Positions 51,124-64,000 of a stretch of 64,000 nucleotides of DNA are shown piece by piece. The stretch is taken from assembly GCA_002505405.1 (NCBI GenBank), contig DAVD01000037.1:141246-205245 (forward strand), written 5' to 3'. The translations under genes were made by a program, and so were the position numbers. Within the stretch, counting starts at the first letter, position 1; each line of letters starts with the position of its first letter. Origin of the DNA: Candidatus Poseidonia alphae. GTDB lineage: Archaea; Thermoplasmatota; Poseidoniia; Poseidoniales; Poseidoniaceae. The notes below the pieces were generated by a model. That model made no database searches. It was not told the origin of the DNA and worked only from the letters and a program-made list of their open reading frames with translations.

Positions 51124-54100
51124 ATGTCGGAACGACGCTCCACTCCCGCCCTCGTATTCGTTGCTCTTTTGCTTTTGATGAGCATGGGCCCATTCGCATT
51201 GACTGCAACCGCTGATTCGACCGAAGAGCAAGCATCCTCACCATCCGTACAGACGGATGGCGAAATCATCGGCGACCTTGAAGATTTCAACCCCAGTGAT
51301 GGAAGTGAGTACTTGTTTATTCATGAAGAACAGCCGGTTGTATCCGCTACACAATTCATGCGGCAAGCGTGGGTTGACGCAGGGCGGCCAGGTGTTGACG
51401 ACATGGTCGTTGATACCACAAACGGGCGCGCAGCAGGGCGCGCATGCACGCCACGAGTTGTAGGTGACACACTTACGGTTGCTATTTCGGGCGGTCAAAT
51501 CGATGCCTATGTGGCGAAAACCACAAACAGCGTTGCCTTCATCGTGCAAAGCGGAAGGACACTGTCATCCACCGTTCTCAACAACCTCGCGAGCACATGG
51601 GACACAACCATTTATCCAACCATGACCACGTATTACGGTAAAGATTACCAAGACGGCCGAGGACTCGCGCCTCCCGATGTTGACAACAACTGCCAGGTGC
51701 AAATCATCGTCTACGATATCGACGGTGCTTACAACACGGGCGGATACTTCGCTCCATCGTTCTCCAGTTCCAGCGAATCCGTGTACGTAGACTATGCGGA
51801 CATCACACTCTCTTGGGGCAAATCAATTCTGGCCCACGAATTGGAACACTTGCTGCACAACGCTTTGGACCCCTATGAAAATTTGTGGATTGACGAAGGA
51901 AACGCTGACGTAGCGATCTACCTCTGCTTCGGAGCGGATTCAACCCTCACGGGCCACGTGAACGCCTGGACTGCAAATCCCGAACAATCCGTACGTTGGT
52001 GGAATCAACGAATTGCCGATTACGGTGCAGGGTACATGTTCACCATGTATCTTGCAGAACACCTCGGAGGCGGCCCGGCGGTCCGTCAACTCGTCCAAGA
52101 CTCGGCAACAGGGGGCCAAGGCGTCGAGAATCTGGCTCTTTCCCCTCAATCCGGTCCAGTGGGCGCAGTCGGCACGACGATGAGCGAAATATTCGCCAAT
52201 TTCAGCATCGCCGCAACCCTTGATTCGGACCAAGGAATCTATGGGTATCCAAACTTGGATTTGAACCCCGTTTGCTCAGGCGGTCTGTTTTGCCGCGCTC
52301 AGCCAACCGAAATAAACAGCGATTGGAGCTCACCGTGGTCTTCTACCGGTAACACTCTCGAAGGATGGGGCATTCGATCGTTCAAGTTCACTCCTGGCGG
52401 AGCCTCACCTGCTCCGTTGACCTTACGCCTAACTGCAGACGTATCGCAATTTGATGGTGTCGTCGTTTCGAAGGCCACTTCCGATGGACTCTGGAGCGTC
52501 TCTGATCTTAATTTCAAAAACAAAGTGGCCACTGGCCTTGTTCCTGGATTTGGTAACCTTACCGATGAGGTATGGGTGATTACATGGTATGGAAGTACGA
52601 TTGCGGACTGCGATTACACCTCATGTGGGCCTTCTTATCCAACAGGCACTGTTGATGTTGAAGCGGCTCGAATCACTTCACCAGCTACGCTTTCCTTGAA
52701 CACGACCACGCTTGGAGACCGTGATGGAGACGGCAGTGATGATACCGTTCAGATTGATTACGGCGTATTGTCAAACGCTTTCTTTGAAGACTTGGATGTT
52801 GAAGTTACTGTGACTGACAGTTCAGGAACGGTTGTAGATTTCGTGACCGACCGCATTGCTGCGGGTGGCGGTTCAATCGTTGACAGCAGCGTTTACTTTA
52901 CTGCCCCTCTCAACGACATGTACTCTTTTTCAATGGTCATGAAAGACATGCTTGGGTCCGTGGTTGATACCCTGCAGACATCGCCACAAACGCTCAACAA
53001 CATGCAACCAGTTGCTAACGGAACCCTTTCACTCACGGACGTTCAAACTTGGGAGAACCTCCAATTCTTGGGCGGTGGCTTCGATGCATGGGGACTCTCT
53101 TTGGACAACAATACCTTGCCGTACCTCGACGCTCCCACCGCATATGCATGGAGCTTTGGAGACAACGTAACATCGAATTTGAAATCACCCTTACGTTCCT
53201 ATGCGGCGGTAGGTTCGTTCAATGCTACGTTACGAGTCATGGACCAGGGTGGCAGTTGGTCTGAAACCGAAATCCATCCGGTAAACGTGTCTGATTCAAC
53301 AGATCCCTTTCCCGTCATAACCGTCAACAATATTGTTGTTGAAGAAGAGATTTCACTCTTGACCAATCAACGAATCTTGTTCTCTGCTGGACGTACGACC
53401 GATAACGTCCCTCTTGACTATCTTGACTTCCATTGGGATTGGGGTGACGGTACCAGTGACTCTGGACTTGGAGTTTACTCTCAGCAACACGAATGGGGCG
53501 ATATTGATGGAGAAAACATCACCTACGACCTCATTCTGACAGTTTTTGACGGTAACAACAACGGGACGAAAACCATCAAGGTGAACATCAACAATCGCCT
53601 ACCTGTGCAAATTTACGCAGAGACGATGACGACCATGACCTACACGAATTTGGTGATGCCCGATGTCTTTATCGATGACGATGGAACCATAGATGCCTAC
53701 GATTGGACCTTCACCGATGGAGTAAGGATTGCTCCTGGTATGCCTCAACGAGGTGATGATTACTCAACCGTCTCCAGCAGCCTCTCAAACCCAATTGTGT
53801 CATGGGATGTTCCTGGGAACAAGACCTTGATGCTCACGGTGACCGATGATGATGGAAGTGAAATGACGACCATGCTCAATGTCGTTGTTTTAAACCAACT
53901 GCCTTTTGCCTCATTTGATGTGATTTCATCGTCTACTGTTGGCTCTCAATCCATTGATTTTAGAGAGCAAGATGGAGAGGTAGACGAGCCCTATACCTTT
54001 GACGGCAGAGACAGTACCGACCCTGACGGGACGGTTGGAGACTCAACGGACCTGATTTACAATTGGACCTTCTCGGATGGAACCTTCGGAGAACGTCCTC

Positions 54101-55326
54101 AAGTGACTCACGCTTTTTCCGAACCCGGTATCCACTCTGTGACACTTGTTGTTACCGATGAGCGTGGAGAAAGCAGTTTCCCACGAACCATGACGGTGCG
54201 AATCATCAATCCTCTCCCCATCATTCAAGTCCGAATTTTGGACGGTTGGCTTGACGACCAAAAAATCACTTCTTCAACCTCGTTCCCCGAAGGAAGCGTC
54301 CCCGATGGATGGTCTCATACCTTCAACGAAGAGAACCATGTTGTTACTGCTCCCGGCGACATGCTGTATTTTGACTCCTCTGGGACCCGAGACGGCGATC
54401 GTCGCTTTGAAGGGCGCTACATCCCCTTCGAGGTATCCTCGCCCGACTGGAACGGTCTGGTGCAATACACCTGGGACTTTGGAGATGCAACTCCCCTCGA
54501 GCACGATGCAAGTCCTTGGCACGCCTATGTTTTGCCTGGCACCTACGATGTAACGCTCACTGTACGGGATGCTTTTGGGACCGGGGACGTGACTCGAATG
54601 ACCTTTACCGTGGTCGTGAACTCACCTCCGGAAATTTATGAAATTTTCATCCCTGAGGAAATCATTGTTGGGGACTCTTACAGTTTCAATGCAAACGTGT
54701 CTGACATGCAAGATGATGTGGAGCTTGAAATCTATCGAGACCTGGATGTTGAAGACGGCTCAATTTACGAGCGGGATGAGCGCATTCTCACAGAGTTGAC
54801 CGTTCGTTGGGACTTTGACCTCTCACAGGATGAAAACGAGAATGGAAATGCTGGTGACGATTGGATCGAACCGACTGCTGGTTACGATGTTCGTGCCAGT
54901 CATGCGTGGGAATTCACTGGATATTATGAGCTCAAGGTCGAGGTGTGCGACGGGCTTGGCCAGTGTGAGTCCATGACCGAAGAGGTAGAGGTTGTTCCTG
55001 AACCTGATGGCCCACCATCACTTTCGGACTTTACCGCAGATGAATGGAAATCATGGATTGCCGATGCTGGGTCAGAATTGGCCACATTCATCGGTCTGAT
55101 TGCAGTCGCCTTAATTCTTGGTTGGTTGGTTATGCGAGAACCAAGTTCTCTTGAAGAAGAGGCCAAGGATGCCGCAGAGACTTATTCGGATGTTGAGATG
55201 GTCGAATCCCAAGGTGGACTCCTTGGTATGGATCATCACTTGCCTCCACCGGCGCCGAAAATCCTCTCCAAGGATGAGCGTCGAAGTGATGACAGCGGTT
55301 ACATCCGCCCACTTCGTCGCCGTTGA
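51124..55326 (+). CDS. Large surface metalloprotease with PKD-like repeats
   Basis: About 1400 residues; AAAGGTGATT precedes ATG 51124. Signal peptide (ALVFVALLLLMSMGPFALTA). Residues about 60-360 contain a zinc-peptidase motif: HELEH (238-242) and a third ligand Glu in LWIDEGNAD (E258), similar to M30-type or related gluzincins. After a beta-rich section there are five to six PKD-like domains, marked by WSFGDN, WDWGDGT, YDWTFTDG, YNWTFSDG, YTWDFGDA and VRWDFD. They precede a single helix (LATFIGLIAVALILGWLVM) and a cytoplasmic tail of about 60 residues. Anchored outside the cell, it could break down external proteins. The overall architecture is common in these archaea; the peptidase assignment is less sure. 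Confidence 0.75.
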   Translation: MSERRSTPALVFVALLLLMSMGPFALTATADSTEEQASSPSVQTDGEIIGDLEDFNPSDGSEYLFIHEEQPVVSATQFMRQAWVDAGRPGVDDMVVDTTNGRAAGRACTPRVVGDTLTVAISGGQIDAYVAKTTNSVAFIVQSGRTLSSTVLNNLASTWDTTIYPTMTTYYGKDYQDGRGLAPPDVDNNCQVQIIVYDIDGAYNTGGYFAPSFSSSSESVYVDYADITLSWGKSILAHELEHLLHNALDPYENLWIDEGNADVAIYLCFGADSTLTGHVNAWTANPEQSVRWWNQRIADYGAGYMFTMYLAEHLGGGPAVRQLVQDSATGGQGVENLALSPQSGPVGAVGTTMSEIFANFSIAATLDSDQGIYGYPNLDLNPVCSGGLFCRAQPTEINSDWSSPWSSTGNTLEGWGIRSFKFTPGGASPAPLTLRLTADVSQFDGVVVSKATSDGLWSVSDLNFKNKVATGLVPGFGNLTDEVWVITWYGSTIADCDYTSCGPSYPTGTVDVEAARITSPATLSLNTTTLGDRDGDGSDDTVQIDYGVLSNAFFEDLDVEVTVTDSSGTVVDFVTDRIAAGGGSIVDSSVYFTAPLNDMYSFSMVMKDMLGSVVDTLQTSPQTLNNMQPVANGTLSLTDVQTWENLQFLGGGFDAWGLSLDNNTLPYLDAPTAYAWSFGDNVTSNLKSPLRSYAAVGSFNATLRVMDQGGSWSETEIHPVNVSDSTDPFPVITVNNIVVEEEISLLTNQRILFSAGRTTDNVPLDYLDFHWDWGDGTSDSGLGVYSQQHEWGDIDGENITYDLILTVFDGNNNGTKTIKVNINNRLPVQIYAETMTTMTYTNLVMPDVFIDDDGTIDAYDWTFTDGVRIAPGMPQRGDDYSTVSSSLSNPIVSWDVPGNKTLMLTVTDDDGSEMTTMLNVVVLNQLPFASFDVISSSTVGSQSIDFREQDGEVDEPYTFDGRDSTDPDGTVGDSTDLIYNWTFSDGTFGERPQVTHAFSEPGIHSVTLVVTDERGESSFPRTMTVRIINPLPIIQVRILDGWLDDQKITSSTSFPEGSVPDGWSHTFNEENHVVTAPGDMLYFDSSGTRDGDRRFEGRYIPFEVSSPDWNGLVQYTWDFGDATPLEHDASPWHAYVLPGTYDVTLTVRDAFGTGDVTRMTFTVVVNSPPEIYEIFIPEEIIVGDSYSFNANVSDMQDDVELEIYRDLDVEDGSIYERDERILTELTVRWDFDLSQDENENGNAGDDWIEPTAGYDVRASHAWEFTGYYELKVEVCDGLGQCESMTEEVEVVPEPDGPPSLSDFTADEWKSWIADAGSELATFIGLIAVALILGWLVMREPSSLEEEAKDAAETYSDVEMVESQGGLLGMDHHLPPPAPKILSKDERRSDDSGYIRPLRRR

Positions 55327-55374
55327 GCCGACATGACCTAAAGCCTCCGAGGTACAAGAGAGAACGGTGGAGCA

Positions 55375-56394
55375 ATGCGAATTAGCACGTTTCTTGTTTC
55401 GCTTTTACTTCTCTTGCCCTTGATTTCCAATGGCTCCCCCGTTCAAATTGAGGCGCAAGCGGCAACCGGCTGTACGGGTGATATTCAGCCAATCGTTTGG
55501 AACGAAACGGTTGAGCGTCAAGCACTGGTTCCCTTTTCAGATTATGGGGGTTGGGGATTTGATGAAATGGATCGTGGCGGCGATAAGCCTCTTGCTGCAG
55601 AGGGACCCGAATTCGCCTCAGAATTAGACCCAGCCTTACACCCTGAAGAAAGCTGGATGTTCAACCCAATGTGGCCACTACCGGTTTTGGAACCTTTGTC
55701 AACCGACCATTATACAACGCTTCTTGTTGGAAACGACAGTGCTGGCGTGCTTCGTTTCAACCTTTCAAGTCAGCATCGAACGACCTTTTGCCTCACGCTT
55801 CAAACCGTTGTTGACAACACGTCGGCCCCTGCTGAAGCAGACGTATATCTTCTGACAACATCACAGTATGAGATGTACCGGGAATCCTACAACAGCAACC
55901 ATTTCTATACGTGGATGGGTGACTTTGAACAGGTTTTGAGTGATTTATCACCTGAATGGAGAAGTTTCAACCCTGCTGGCTGGAACACCTATCGTGACGT
56001 GCACCAGTACGAAAATACGGCTGAAGTAACCTTTTCACTCTCCTTGGACGGTCCAGAGGTATACAATTCTCTTTTCGATTCCGATACCTACCAAGACTTC
56101 TATTTGGTGATTGACACGTGGGATAACTCTCACGACAGGGACGCTCAGCCACAGAATGAAGTCGTTGTGGCTGATGTAACCGTGATCACAGAAGAACGAA
56201 CATTTGTCCTCCCGCCTTGGACCGTGCCTTTGGTTTTCTTCATGGCCATGGCTACGGTTTTAGTGGTCCCGTTCATCCTCAACAGCCGTTACATGAATGC
56301 AGGAAATGATGGTGCAGGCCATGATGCAACAATGGAAACCGTTCCCCTTCTTGAGCAGAAGTCAGCTGACGGCATGATGCCGCCATCGGAGTAG
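55375..56394 (+). CDS. Secreted membrane-anchored protein of unknown function
   Basis: 339 residues, GGTGGAG before ATG 55375. Signal peptide (FLVSLLLLLPLISNGSP), an extracellular part of about 250 residues with several sequons and alternating strands (TTLLVGNDSAGVLRFNLSSQ, DFYLVIDTWDNSHDRDAQ), one membrane helix (VPLVFFMAMATVLVVPFIL) and a short tail. It follows the PKD-repeat protease after 48 bases on the same strand, so the two may be produced together. No family recognised. Stops three bases before the convergent aroD stop. Confidence 0.65.
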   Translation: MRISTFLVSLLLLLPLISNGSPVQIEAQAATGCTGDIQPIVWNETVERQALVPFSDYGGWGFDEMDRGGDKPLAAEGPEFASELDPALHPEESWMFNPMWPLPVLEPLSTDHYTTLLVGNDSAGVLRFNLSSQHRTTFCLTLQTVVDNTSAPAEADVYLLTTSQYEMYRESYNSNHFYTWMGDFEQVLSDLSPEWRSFNPAGWNTYRDVHQYENTAEVTFSLSLDGPEVYNSLFDSDTYQDFYLVIDTWDNSHDRDAQPQNEVVVADVTVITEERTFVLPPWTVPLVFFMAMATVLVVPFILNSRYMNAGNDGAGHDATMETVPLLEQKSADGMMPPSE

Positions 56395-56397
56395 GAC

Positions 56398-57195
56398 TCA
56401 GTATTCCATTAGAGTCCAAGCACTCTTGAGGTCCTTGATGTTGACAAGGCCCTTGTTCGAGAGTTTGAATTCACTACGAAGTGTGGCGTAGACCAAAGCT
56501 TGTCCGAGAACAGGGGCGTGAAGGCGAGACCAGTCTCCTCCGTTGCCAAGAGCCATCATCGAAAAATTGTGCTTTGAGCCACGAAGTTCGTGACATGCCT
56601 CGACGATCTGAAGCGCATCTTGATGGTCGTTAACGGTCCCGCAAAATTTGAAGATCTCGCCTTCGGTTGAATGCGTTTCTACCAGTTCAATGAGTTCGGA
56701 TGCACTGGGGGTTGATTCAGTGTTGTGCATGGACGATACGATGCCGACTTTGGCGGAGGAGGCCATGTCCAGGATTTCTTTACGCTGTTCATCTTCTACA
56801 GACAACTCAACGTCGATGGTGGTGACGCCAGATGCAATGGCCTTCTTCATGATCTCAAGTCGTTCATCTTCGGTCCCAGGGAAATGTCCGCCTTCATTGA
56901 GGGGGCGGACGGTGAAGATCACAGGAAGCGGGATGCTTTCCTTGAGGGAGGTAATTGATTCATCAGCATTTACCTCTCCAGCCTCAAGGACGTGCCATTG
57001 GTCTTCGGGTGGTAGTACGTGTCGGATTTCACCGTTCTCGTCCTCTACAGGCTCATGAGGGGGTTTCTTGAGGTAAAGGCGGTCAAAGCGCACCTCGACC
57101 ATATCGGCGCCAGCAATGTTGGCTCGTGCGGCTTCATCAGCCATTTCTTTGACGGTTGTTCCTTCAAGGGACACACAGATGTTAGGGCCAGTCAT
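56398..57195 (-). CDS. aroD: 3-dehydroquinate dehydratase, type I
   Basis: 265 residues. Third step of the shikimate pathway. Family landmarks: DMVEVRFDRLY, PVIFTVRPLNEGGHFPG (with Arg), IDVELSVE, the catalytic His in SSMHNTESTPS and the Schiff-base Lys in GEIFKFCGTVND, then SMMALGNGGDWSRLHAPVLG near the end. Slightly longer than usual owing to an insert (VEDENGEIRHVLPPEDQWH) after the first strand. No other shikimate genes are adjacent. Divergent from gyrB over a 340-base spacer. Confidence 0.94.
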   Translation of the reverse strand: MTGPNICVSLEGTTVKEMADEAARANIAGADMVEVRFDRLYLKKPPHEPVEDENGEIRHVLPPEDQWHVLEAGEVNADESITSLKESIPLPVIFTVRPLNEGGHFPGTEDERLEIMKKAIASGVTTIDVELSVEDEQRKEILDMASSAKVGIVSSMHNTESTPSASELIELVETHSTEGEIFKFCGTVNDHQDALQIVEACHELRGSKHNFSMMALGNGGDWSRLHAPVLGQALVYATLRSEFKLSNKGLVNIKDLKSAWTLMEY

Positions 57196-62303
<5,108 letters not shown>

Positions 62304-62304
62304 G

Positions 62305-62328
62305 CCTAAGCTTCATCTTAGCGAAGCG
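62305..62328 (+). other. Overlapping inverted repeats after gyrA
   Basis: In the 95-base spacer after gyrA, CCTAAGCTTCATCTTAGC and the following GAAGC allow two mutually exclusive small hairpins: CTAAG/CTTAG with a six-base loop, or GCTTC/GAAGC with an eight-base loop. No T-run follows. It may be a weak transcript end or chance. Confidence 0.25.
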
Positions 62329-62398
62329 ACGCATTCAAACATGAAGGCGACCCGTAGGGGATTGCGGGGCCAACTCGGCTCATGCAAAGGTGATAGCT

Positions 62399-63655
62399 AT
62401 GAAAGAGAGTTCACTCATTTACGACTGGAATACTGTAGAATATGAATTCAGCAGAAACCCTTCAAATCACCCACATGGTGTTTGGTTTGATGATGAAACC
62501 CTTCGAGACGGTTTGCAAAGTCCAAGTGCACGTAACCCTACCATTGAGCAAAAAATTGAATTGCTCAGTTTCATGGAACAACTTGGCTTGCAAAAAGTAG
62601 ACCTCGGGCTCCCGGGGGCAGGTCCGTTTCACCGCAACCACATCGATGCCATGCTCAGCCATATCAAGGAAAACGATTACTCAATCCGACCCGGAGCTGC
62701 CGTTCGTACCCTCATGGGCGACATTGAACCTCTTGTGGAGATGCAAGCAAAGCATGAAATGGAAATTCAGGCTTCTGCTTTCCTTGGGACCAGTCCCATT
62801 CGACAATTTACGGAAGGGTGGACCATGGAGAAACTCGTCACAACGATGGAAGGTGCGGTGTCTTATGCAGTTGAAAACGACGTACAGGTCATGTTCGTCA
62901 CCGAAGATACGACACGCTCCAACCCTGAAGATGTGAAAATGATCTATCAGCGTGCGATGGAACTCGGCGTTCGCCGCCTCTGCGTTTGTGATACCTGCGG
63001 GCACGTCACCCCAAATGGAGTTAGGAAACTCCTTTCATTCATTGACGAAGAAGTGATCAAGGATGCCGGCTATCAGCGCCGAGACATCGAAGTCAACTGG
63101 CATGGCCACCAAGACCGTGGCCTAGGAGTAGCGAACAACATTGCAGCGGTTGAGGCTGGAGCAGACGTGATTCATGGAACCGCCCTAGGTGTTGGTGAGC
63201 GGGCAGGGAATGCGCCGCTTGACCAAACCCTCGTGAATCTGAAGCTCATGGGTGTTATTGAGAACGATTTGACACTCTTGGATGCTTACATGCAAAAGGC
63301 GAACGAATACATTGAAGTTCCTTTGCCCCGAAACTATCCAGTCTTCGGCGAAGATGCCTTTGAAACAGGTACTGGTGTTCATGCATCCGCTGTCATTAAG
63401 GCCATGAAGAAGGGCGATCACTGGCTTGCTGACCGAGTCTACTCCGGAGTTCCTGCTGGAGATTTTGGCTTGAAGCAAGTCATACGAATTGGCCACATGT
63501 CGGGCCGGTCAAACATTGTCTGGTGGCTTGAACAAAATGAAATCGAAGTTTCAGACGACTTGGTTGCTTACCTCTTTGAGATTGCTAAGAGTCAAAAGCG
63601 AAACATGCTGGATGAAGAAATTCATGCCGCAGTCACTGCTTTTTCAAGTCAGTGA
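62399..63655 (+). CDS. LeuA-family synthase (isopropylmalate/citramalate-like), catalytic part only
   Basis: About 418 residues; AAGGTGATAGCT precedes ATG 62399. DRE-TIM metallolyase: FDDETLRDGLQSP at the start (family LRDGEQ, here with Leu), LQKVDLGLPGAGPFH, FVTEDTTRSNPEDVK, CVCDTCGHVTPNGVRKL, the metal His pair in NWHGHQDRGLGVANNIAAVE, and GTALGVGERAGNAPLDQTL. A shorter C-terminal helical subdomain is present (FETGTGVHASAVIKAMKKGD), but the regulatory LeuA dimer domain is missing. Likely to condense acetyl-CoA with a 2-oxoacid; which one (isopropylmalate, citramalate or homocitrate synthase) cannot be told. No leucine genes follow in the window. Confidence 0.85.
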   Translation: MKESSLIYDWNTVEYEFSRNPSNHPHGVWFDDETLRDGLQSPSARNPTIEQKIELLSFMEQLGLQKVDLGLPGAGPFHRNHIDAMLSHIKENDYSIRPGAAVRTLMGDIEPLVEMQAKHEMEIQASAFLGTSPIRQFTEGWTMEKLVTTMEGAVSYAVENDVQVMFVTEDTTRSNPEDVKMIYQRAMELGVRRLCVCDTCGHVTPNGVRKLLSFIDEEVIKDAGYQRRDIEVNWHGHQDRGLGVANNIAAVEAGADVIHGTALGVGERAGNAPLDQTLVNLKLMGVIENDLTLLDAYMQKANEYIEVPLPRNYPVFGEDAFETGTGVHASAVIKAMKKGDHWLADRVYSGVPAGDFGLKQVIRIGHMSGRSNIVWWLEQNEIEVSDDLVAYLFEIAKSQKRNMLDEEIHAAVTAFSSQ

Positions 63656-63666
63656 GGTTCTTTCCA

Positions 63667-63828
63667 TCACCAAAAGTAGTACACTGCTATTGCTGAAAAA
63701 AGGCCAATCACAGTCATCCAATAGAGTGGTTTATCCCAGGACTTTTTACCAAATTTCTCATCAAGTTTGTCTCCTACGGCAACGAAGGTATTTTCTGCTA
63801 ATTCTGCTGAAATCAAATCGATTGGCAT
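63667..63828 (-). CDS. Small tail-anchored membrane protein
   Basis: About 53 residues from ATG 63828, preceded by AAAGGATTT; the open frame reaches 63897 but would overlap the next gene's stop. The soluble part (MPIDLISAELAENTFVAVGD, then KLDEKFGKKSWDKP) is followed by one C-terminal membrane helix (LYWMTVIGLFSAIAVYYFW). No family recognised. Convergent with the LeuA-like gene, eleven bases from its stop. Confidence 0.5.
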   Translation of the reverse strand: MPIDLISAELAENTFVAVGDKLDEKFGKKSWDKPLYWMTVIGLFSAIAVYYFW

Positions 63829-63893
63829 TTTAAAATCCTTTGTTGGTTCAATCACTCCCAAATGAATATTTTCCCTGTGACGGAGAGAAATGT

Positions 63894-64000
63894 TCACGAT
63901 TCTTCTTCAAACTCTTTTGACTCGTTGGTGATTTTTGAGCCGATCCATTCGGAGTCTACGCTTCCGCCGCTCCATTCACCGTCCAACGAAATCTCGCTAA
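63894..64000 (-). CDS. C-terminal end of an unidentified gene
   Basis: An open minus-strand frame enters from the right edge and stops at 63894-63896. The visible 34 residues contain two similar units, SLDGEWSGGSVDSEWIGSKI, and an acidic end (NESKEFEEES). That is too little to identify. It is followed after 65 bases by the small tail-anchored protein on the same strand, with which it may be co-transcribed. Confidence 0.45.
   Translation of the reverse strand, partial: SEISLDGEWSGGSVDSEWIGSKITNESKEFEEES

Overview
The window looks like a piece of chromosome from a planktonic, aerobic euryarchaeon of the Marine Group II (Poseidoniales, Thermoplasmata) type. Archaeal information-processing and core genes are present: aIF2 gamma, ribosomal protein S6e, Orc1/Cdc6, Dph2, a DUF357 protein and a complete A-type ATP synthase operon. 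They sit among genes of bacterial flavour: DNA gyrase A and B, class II HMG-CoA reductase, a class II CCA-adding enzyme, Smc-ScpA-ScpB, L-aspartate oxidase and an acyl-CoA dehydrogenase. Large secreted proteins with a C-terminal membrane anchor and PKD-like repeats also fit that group. The lineage is inferred from gene content and has not been tested with a tree. Many starts are preceded by GAGGTGA-like ribosome binding sites, which I used to trim several starts.

Layout. 0-3.6 kb: end of heme O synthase, tRNA-Ser(GCT), and a large surface protein. 3.8-8 kb: a TadE/pilin-like lamin-tail protein, three tandem KaiC/RAD55-like proteins (one with an intact P-loop, two degenerate) and a SAM methyltransferase. 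8-16.5 kb: the ATP synthase operon in the order H-I-K-E-C-F-A-B-D. 16.6-22.6 kb: a site-2-protease-like membrane protein that has lost its metal ligands, ketopantoate reductase, L-aspartate oxidase and a small membrane protein with a CxxC pair. 22.7-28.4 kb: smc-scpA-scpB. 28.4-33.6 kb: class II HMG-CoA reductase, an array of TTAACGC-type sites, an AAA+/winged-helix protein, a propeller-like protein, DUF357 and a PIN protein. 33.6-38.5 kb: aIF2 gamma, S6e, Orc1/Cdc6, Dph2 and a purine phosphoribosyltransferase. 38.5-45 kb: a GcvH-like protein without the usual lipoyl lysine, acyl-CoA dehydrogenase, an EF-hand protein, class II CCA enzyme, a ParB/SerK-like protein and an M61 peptidase. 45-56.4 kb: a HEAT-repeat protein, membrane proteins, an extended thymidylate kinase, and a surface cluster with an M28/glutaminyl-cyclase-like enzyme and a PKD-repeat metalloprotease. 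56.4-64 kb: 3-dehydroquinate dehydratase, gyrB-gyrA, a LeuA-family synthase, a small tail-anchored protein and the edge of another gene.

No mobile element, CRISPR array, rRNA or prophage was seen; coding density is high and the DNA looks like a core chromosomal region. The points most worth a second look are the KaiC-like trio with eroded nucleotide sites, the S2P-like pseudoprotease, the phased TTAACGC array beside an AAA+/winged-helix gene close to smc-scpAB, the zinc-ribbon insertion in GyrA, and the GcvH-like protein lacking its lipoylation lysine.
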